Source: Andrena cerasifolii
Taxonomy: Eukaryota; Arthropoda; Insecta; Hymenoptera; Andrenidae
Length of the DNA stretch: 64,000 nucleotides
Reading direction: 5' to 3'
Assembly (NCBI RefSeq): GCF_050908995.1
Contig: NC_135118.1
Location: 3,534,001-3,598,000, forward strand
Shown here: positions 57,701 through 64,000 of the stretch, in pieces
How positions within the stretch are numbered: the first letter of the stretch is position 1
How the letters are laid out: every line of letters starts with the position of its first letter
The notes under the pieces: generated by a model
The model's input: only the letters and a program-made list of their open reading frames with translations
Database searches by the model: none
Told to the model about the DNA's origin: nothing
Program-made: the position numbers and the translations under genes

Positions 57701-59793
57701 TCCGGTTTTATGGGGAACTTCTGCTCCATAGGGCCTGGACTCGCACTGCAAACCTGGACACCTTCCATCGACGTCTCCTCGTGCGTATCCTGCGAGGAAT
57801 TAACCGTTTCCATTTGTAAAAAGGATTATAGGACACCTGTACCCTTCTCTTTATACCCAATGACTAATTAAACAACACCCACTTGGTTAGTGATCGTGTT
57901 GGAAGACATTTCTTGATCAGACAGCTCTCCCTCCCACGACATGGGTCTCTCTGGTTGCTGCTGGGAAATATCGTTCCCGTCGTAGCAACCATTCCCATCT
58001 TCGACATCCCCGTCGCCAATTTTGTCCCCACTTCCCAGTACGTCACGCTTCTTCTTCGTACGTAGATTCACCCCACGGAAGTCAATCTTGCTTATCTCCC
58101 CATCGCTATCCTCTGCGTCGTTGTCTGCCGTGTTCTGGCCCAGAACACCAATCCCAATCCCGATACCAATACTGTGGGAGCCGGTACTAGCGCCGATTCC
58201 TGTCGCGGACGGAACGCTCGTGTTTCCGCACCCCAGGACGGAACCGCAACTCGATACTACGGACACCGTCACGCCGTTCTGTCCGGCAAGATATTTGCAG
58301 ATACCCTTGCCTGAAATGTTCATCGGTTAGTTTTAGTGTTCTATTTTGATTCGGTAAAAACACAAATTACTACACGGTCTATTTATGAAGAATAAATGGA
58401 TCCAGTGGCGGATTTAAGAAAAAAAGGCCCAGGTGGCAAACGCTTTTACGTAGTTTACTGAAAGGGGGTAGGTGTAAAGAAAAGTATAGAAAAAAAAATA
58501 TAGTGCTTGGATAAAATCATAATTTTTTTATTTTAAGACAGGGCCCTAGGGGGTCCTTCTGAGCAGGGGCCCTTTTTCGGGAAAATAAAACGGTAAGTTA
58601 CTGAAAACGGGTTCAGTGTAATAATGCAGACAAAAATATAGTTTGGATGAAATCATAATTTTTTTCCAAGGATGGGGCCCCAGGGGGGCCTTGTGGATGG
58701 GGACCAGGTGGCAACTGCTCACCAGCCGCCCCGTTAAATCCGCCACTGAGTGGATGTAAGGTAACTTGTACTAAAGACTGACTGTACATCAAAGACTGAT
58801 GCCTCATCAGATGCCAAATCAGATTCAGATTTTTTTAAACATTTACCACTTAGCGATGAAACTAAATGTATGCAAGTAGCTTTGATATCTGCTGGGACAT
58901 GTTTGAATCCTAAATAAGTACTTCAATGAACAAAAGAATTACGTATAAGTATAATTCAATCTGAATAGAGTATGTGTACTGCACATTACAAACGTATTAG
59001 AGAATCATATATGTGAATACATTTATTAAGGGTTGAGTATTACTTGCAAGAGATTCGATACCTATTAAGTTTGAAGTACTTATAACCATACTTTGTAACA
59101 TTATACATGCTCATTTTTATAAAACTTATACTTTCATTATAATAGCGATCACTATTGTCGTGATGCAAACAGTACACATTTGAAGTAACGAATACTATGG
59201 TTATTAATTGAAAAATTCAATAAGCCCAACGAATGCTTGCGAGCCATCAGAATTATAACCTATTCCCCGATGGTTGGTCCATTAATACCAATTCTAGCAC
59301 ATAAAATACCAATGCCCATAACAGAGTATAATTTTAGAAGTACTTTCAAGAAACATTAAGTACTTTAAGAAGTGTCAGCCCTCAGTACACTTACCTTATA
59401 ATAATGTAGTCTGCCAACAATTGTAGCACAGATTTTACACAATTAATTACCATCGCGTATGTCCTGATTAGGTGGCACGTTGATCGTGGTGACAGAGACA
59501 TTCTTCCCTGTTTCCGTGGAGCGAGTGGCGGTGATCGTGCACGAGTGTCCACCAGGTGTCGAGGAGCAGCAGGTGGACGAAGACGTAGCCGAAGTGGTAG
59601 TTGCCAGGGAGGAGGTAGAGGTGGTGCAGGATGCAGAGACGGAGGCGGAGCTATCTGGAGCGGTGGAGTTAGTGGATGATGAGCTGGATGTAGCAGAGTT
59701 TGCCTTCCAAGATTGCGAGGAGGCTGGCCACCAACCTGGACCTGGCCCTGGACCAGGTCCTGGGCCCTCGCTGGGCCCGTTTTGCTCTGACAT
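54735..59793 (-). CDS. Hr39: Nuclear hormone receptor Hr39 (NR5B, FTZ-F1-like)
   Basis: Six minus-strand exons, 59793-59451, 58310-57883, 57789-57442, 57240-56559, 56088-55214 and 55001-54735, join to 981 codons (980 aa; fly Hr39 is about 800). The two-zinc-finger DNA-binding domain spans residues about 537-603, with P-box CESCKG and finger spacing C-x2-C-x13-C-x2-C then C-x5-C-x9-C-x2-C. It is followed by the FTZ-F1 box TRGGRSTYQ. The ligand-binding domain starts near LLQDIMDVEHLW (about 677), has a Gly/Ser/Asn-rich insert, and ends in the AF-2 helix LLMELLRGDH. RPMSWEGELSD and PSPDSAIHS match the Hr39 N-terminal region. Fly Hr39 binds FTZ-F1 sites, competes with FTZ-F1 in ecdysone responses and is needed for female secretory glands. 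A TAG lies in frame just before the ATG. The N terminus has a (GP)n tract and exon 3 a poly-Q run. Confidence 0.95.
56265..56545. repeat. Hairpin-forming inverted repeat in Hr39 intron 4
   Basis: About 95-bp arms (ACTATTGCGAGATGAGAAGA at the left, inverse at the right; GTCACAGGGGCAAGGGGAAT and inverse inside) with a roughly 90-bp spacer. It occupies 60 percent of the intron. Its edge is about 13 nt from the donor of the DNA-binding-domain exon (56559/56558). Likely a MITE, but no clear target duplication. Confidence 0.65.
58403..58748. mobile_element. hAT-type MITE, family H4 (copy 3), Hr39 intron 1
   Basis: Termini CAGTGGCGGATTTAA and TTAAATCCGCCACTG. Flanks AATGGATC and AGTGGATG agree at 6 of 8, so it is older or the duplication has decayed. 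Confidence 0.75.
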
Positions 59794-59987
59794 CCTCAGC
59801 TAGTTACCGTGCTGCACGCTCTTGACGTGAGATGGTACCTTTGGATGGTCATAGAACCCTGCGGCATTCTGGGAAGAACCTCCCCGACTACTTTAATCAG
59901 TTTCTTATGACTCTTGCACGAACTTTGGGGCGAATTGCTCTATGTTCAGGTCACATTCTCTTGAATTCAACCACGGAGAAATATTAC
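59794..59987 (-). other. Hr39 5' UTR portion with splice acceptor
   Basis: On the minus strand a good acceptor, TTCTCTGCTCGCAG, ends at 59988 and is followed by about 194 nt to the Hr39 ATG. This suggests at least one more untranslated exon and the promoter lie to the right, beyond 60 kb. The call is inferred from signal sequence. Confidence 0.45.
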
Positions 59988-60168
59988 CTGCGAGCAGAGA
60001 ATGAATTTTCATTGAAATATAAAAATTTATTAAAGAGTTGAAAAGTTACTTTTTCTCTCAGCGAAATAAAACATTTTCTTGGATTCAATGGGTTTGTTTG
60101 AACACAGCATTAGGAAGGAATTAATTGAAAAGCAATTGAGAACATGATCACCCTGCAAGGGTTGCACC

Positions 60169-60553
60169 CAGGGTTGCCAGATCTTCGGCATTCAGCCGGA
60201 ATCTCAGGTTTTGAACCGTTGTATCCGGCCTCAGGCAGGCACAATAAAAATCTCCGGCAGAATAGAGAATATTAGTGAATTCTGCAAGCACACACTTGCA
60301 CTGGTGTAGCATGCCATAAAAAAATAAAAAAAAAAGTATTAAAATCTGTAACAAATTTTAATACATATTCATAATACTTTTATTATTATTATTATTATTA
60401 CTCCTTTATAAGAAGACATTACTATAATGAATTTTAGATGTCTGTTTTGTTATTAGCTCTTTCTTTCTCTCACCCCCTCCCCCCCCTGCCCGACTGTAAT
60501 CCTCAAAGAAATTGAAATATCCGGCAAAGATCAGGCCTGATCTGGCAAGCCTG
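60169..60553 (-). mobile_element. hAT-type MITE, family H2 (copy 2)
   Basis: Same termini and interior as 6476-6848, opposite orientation. A perfect 8-bp target duplication GTTGCACC lies at 60161-60168 and 60554-60561. Two independent perfect duplications establish the boundaries. Confidence 0.85.
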
Positions 60554-61053
60554 GTTGCACCTGTTCAGGAAATAAATAAATAAAGGTTTATTATTTAAAT
60601 GTTAAATAAGATGGTACAATGCAATTTCCTATTAAATAGAGCATGATTGTTCCGGTGATTTCTGAAAAATTATTTGGACATTGGCAGCAGTTAAGACGCA
60701 TCGAGGTGCATTGGAAAAGTTTTTAACAAATATAGAAACAGGTCTCTTGGATGCGGTTACACACAACCAAGTTCCGCTAGTGTGCGCTAGTGGCCGCGTC
60801 CCGCAAGGTCGATCCATTTCCGGTTCCAGCGGAGCCACCTTCGTGGATCGACCTTCGCGCGGAAATGCAAACGTGCTTCGCGCCTTTTGTTTATGTAATT
60901 GATTCACGCAATACGGTAAAACGCACCGGGCAGGAAACAAACGGTACAAGATCGCCTGCCCTGTCCGTTACGCCTGCTCGATGCGTCAACTATTACGCGG
61001 GTAATCATTACGTCCAGATTATAACCAAGCACAATGCTCTACGTTCGTATCTT

Positions 61054-61215
61054 AAGGCTGGAACAGACACGTCGAGTAATTCAGTCGAGTAGCGAGTAAT
61101 TTGGTGATTTACCATTGTTTTACTGAACTACTTGACTAAATTTTAGTGTTCACACACGAAAAATTACTAAATTACTCGTCACTCGACTAGATTACTCGAC
61201 GTGCCTGATTACCCA
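61054..61215. repeat. Copy of the AAGGCTGG element family
   Basis: Starts AAGGCTGGAACAGACACG and carries AGTCGAGTAGCGAGTAATTT and TTTACCATTGTTTTACT as in 16495-16981. GAGTAATT near the left end pairs with AATTACTC near 61190. The right tip is diverged. Confidence 0.5.
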
Positions 61216-62572
61216 ACAAATAAAAGAGAACGTGCATATCACGTCTAAAATATTGTACATTGACACGCAAAGGATGAAAATCGTTGTTACACCTAACCTC
61301 AAAACGACAATAACTTCTTTATTTTATAAAACTCGGGAAGGAAGTATAAAACGTACATTAATGTATATTAACGAAGTATAAACGTACAGGAACGTAGTAC
61401 TTGGAGTTAAATAACGAAACGGTTTAAGTCTATGTGTTACTTTTTTTCCCATGGTAGTCGAGTAACCCCGATACTCTATGGATAAGTGATGCTGTCTCTG
61501 TTATCAACAAGGATAGGTTTAAATCCATATAGTACACAAATTGAACACTTAAACTCCCCGATATATCTGTTCGATATACGGGGCGCTGTAAGTACACTCC
61601 GTGACACAAAAAGGTTAACTCTGACTGGCAACGAAGAACTGGAATTGCCATCTCATTTGGCAGGCAGTTCTTTGCGTTCGTTATCTGTGGGCAGAGTATT
61701 GCTCGGTTAGATATTACAGGGTATATCTAGATAGATACTATATGAGATATCTATTATATCTATTATATTTCACTACGTAAGCACATACATATTATATACT
61801 TAATGCTTAACCTGCCAATTTTCTCTCTTAATTTAATGGAGGTGATCATTTTGTTTTCTGGAAGGCTCGTATATAGGTAGGGTAGATGTACCGTTTGTGG
61901 ACACTGCACTGCCTTTGGCCATGTGCATAATTATCTTATTTTCAAATTCTTTGCGGATCGTTATTATCTGGAGAATTTCACATCATAAATATTTTGTTCA
62001 GTACACCGCCAGAAATATAAGGTCACATGTATTGCTTACACGGAAAAATATATTTTTTAAGAACTGCCCACAAATGGTGCATCCACCCTATGTAACCCTA
62101 GACGTCACCAATAACACCGACTATTCTGTACAATCAATATCCTTCTGTTCTCGGAGATCCTACAGATTCCTTCGCATCGAACTTGATGAAATCTACAACG
62201 TAGCCCCGACTGTTCCTACATCAAACGTGCGGGTCAACGCTTTCCCTGCAGCCCCGGCGTGAAAATACGCCAATGCCAGGCAGCGGATGGAATCGTTTGG
62301 GCACGAGAACGCATTGCTACCGCTCAAAGAGTGTTAATAAAATGTACGCTATCTACTGACCGTTAAAATTGAAAGGTCTTAAGTTTCCCATTGCCGTAAT
62401 AGCGGCATAAAGTGGAGCAGACGATCAACCTAGCGTTAAAGTGTGCTAATGCGTTCGTTCAACAGAATTTATGTTTTGCAGCGATTTTGTAGCGTGCGAA
62501 CGGTTTTCAATTGGAATAACTTCAAACGGAGACTACGATTTTTGCTGCGAACAAACGGCTTGGAAATTTGCA

Positions 62573-62592
62573 AGAGAGAGAGAGAGAGAGAG
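62573..62592. repeat. (AG)n microsatellite
   Basis: Ten AG units upstream of Hr39. Confidence 0.85.
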
Positions 62593-64000
62593 AACCGTGC
62601 ACTCATTGTACGAGCGCTGTGTCCGGTCTCCTCTCGCGGAGGTTTACAGAGGCCACGACGATGGTAGTTAAGTACTACTACGGCTGCGACGCCGACGCGG
62701 ACGGTAAGGTCAAGGCCCTCTGCAACCGCCCTACCCAACTCCTATGTACCTTCGTGGTCACGTGACGCGACTCAAGGTCTTTTCTCCCTACTCTGGTCGA
62801 GCACACCGGCCTCGCCACGCCACGCTACACCACACCACGCCACTCCACACACCACACCCTGCACCGATGCATCCAGATCGCTCTTCTTCGTACGTTACGA
62901 CGAATGATAGGCTATATATGCTGCCCTCTTCAGTTAAAATGTCCTATCTAGCATTTTGACACAACCGAGAAAACTGAGGTTTTATCATTTACTTTCTACC
63001 GTTCTTATTTTCCTTCGTTTAAATTAAAACATGTTGTCATTATTTCGTAACAGCCTAATATAATTTTTTGTAATAGGTGTACCGGTAGCTGATGTATTAT
63101 TACCGTACCAATTGATTAATTGTTTTAGATAGGATATTATCACCATTTGGAAATAAGTTAGGTTAAATACATTATACTGTTTATAAACTTTTACGAAGCA
63201 CGTAGAGTTTTCTAACTTTACGTAAAAGGTAAAAGACGTGTGGAACTTCAAATAATTCAACATATCTGGAAAAATGAAAAATGCTAGATAGGACAGTTTA
63301 ACTGGGGAAGGCAGTATGTACCTCCTAACTTCCTCGAAAACCTTGAGAAATCATTCTTCCTCAAATCCCCACCCCACCCTCATTCTAATACCTTGCCAGG
63401 CGGTCACGATTCGCCATTACCTCTGAACGAGAATCTTCCCAACTTCCACGTGTTAATCTTCTAATTACACGAAGCTCGATTTTCTTCGCGATTAACCGAA
63501 GCTGCTTATAAATTCGATTTCAGTAGACAGCTCTGCCCCGCTGTGCCCGCAACGGCCACGAAATTCGTCTCGGTGCATCGAAACGTGTTACGGATAGCCA
63601 CGGGTCAACGACATCGCTTAAAGGCGACCTGCATAAAACCCGATAACGCGAAATAACAGAACGGTTTCTAAACATGTTGCAGGGGCAACTATACGCGGCT
63701 CTGTCGCGTTCGCTTGTGGCTTTGGGCGGCGAATTTACGCGACGTTGCTTATACCTATCGTCGCAGAAACCATTGTACGGGGTGCGGCCGAAGTGGTGCA
63801 ACGAGGAAGGTGGTGATTCTGACTCTGAAGGTAAGTAAAAAGTGCAGAATTTTCTGCCCAGATTTTCGAAGAAATCGAATTTGCAAATTTGTAGGGCACG
63901 CGCGCACAAGTGCTGGTGAACTGGATTTTTTGGTAGAAATCAGACAAAATTGTAGAATACCTTTCTCTCCAGCCTGGTTTGCTTTTCCAGAAAATTCAAC

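Larger units (their letters stand above)
59988..64000. other. Region upstream of Hr39, no protein gene recognised
   Basis: The stretch contains one hAT-type element (60169-60553), a partial copy of the AAGGCTGGAACAGACACG repeat (61054 to about 61215), a (GA)n run at 62573-62592, and GC-richer patches at 60750-60990 and 62640-62900. The GC patches are the best places to look for Hr39 promoters or untranslated exons. ORFs up to about 130 codons here show no family motif I know. Confidence 0.4.

Noticed and set aside
57790..57813. Hr39 exon 3 beginning at the ATG at 57813
   Set aside because: A phase-0 acceptor (TTCCTCGCAG) inside that ORF joins it to exon 2. The ATG could only serve a separate transcript form.
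59480..59803. 107-codon plus-strand ORF with Gly-Pro repeats
   Set aside because: It is the antisense shadow of Hr39 coding exon 1.
60632..60949. 105-codon minus-strand ORF with a Cys-rich start, briefly considered a zinc-finger protein
   Set aside because: Cys spacing does not fit THAP or other known fingers, there are no neighbouring exons, and the GC-rich setting produces ORFs by chance.

Overview
The window is nuclear DNA from an insect. The protein sequences look hymenopteran (bee, ant or wasp), but that placement is inference. Support for it is split genes with many 75-200 nt introns, AT-rich spacers, an Hr39 nuclear receptor, a thioester protein of the insect TEP/CD109 type, and a RACK1 ending VSVSSR. 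There are no bacterial, viral or CRISPR features. Seven protein genes were rebuilt exon by exon by checking GT/AG boundaries and reading phase. All seven close to a full-length reading frame with no internal stop.

Layout from left to right: RACK1 (+, 768-3504) converges on NFU1 (-, 3628-6199), with about 120 bp between stop codons. A 27-exon TEP/CD109-like gene (-, 7768-21165) follows; its likely promoter and untranslated first exon lie near 25.4-25.5 kb. HAUS3 (-, 27198-29926) and POLR1B (+, 31829-39581) are divergent. POLR1B converges on the V-ATPase subunit H gene VhaSFD (-, 40008-45736), whose last intron is filled with nested transposons. A gene-poor 9 kb spacer follows, then the nuclear receptor gene Hr39 (-, 54735-59793), with untranslated exons on both sides. 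No protein gene was recognised from 60 kb to the right edge.

The genes do not form a pathway. They cover ribosome scaffolding and rRNA transcription (RACK1, POLR1B), mitochondrial Fe-S delivery (NFU1), proton pumping (VhaSFD), spindle microtubule nucleation (HAUS3), innate immunity or cell-surface function (TEP/CD109) and ecdysone-linked transcription (Hr39).

The most striking property is the load of small inverted-repeat transposons and long foldbacks in introns and spacers. Eight elements in four or five families have 8-bp target duplications of hAT type, perfect or with one mismatch. Several more are bounded by TTAA. One element has a 9-10 bp duplication and one looks like a short Helitron. 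In two places TTAA-bounded elements sit at the centre of a larger palindrome. A TTAA element with a 45-bp tandem repeat lies in the last TEP intron, and a roughly 280-bp hairpin lies about 13 nt from the splice donor of the Hr39 DNA-binding-domain exon. All coordinates were read by eye; no alignment or database search was run.
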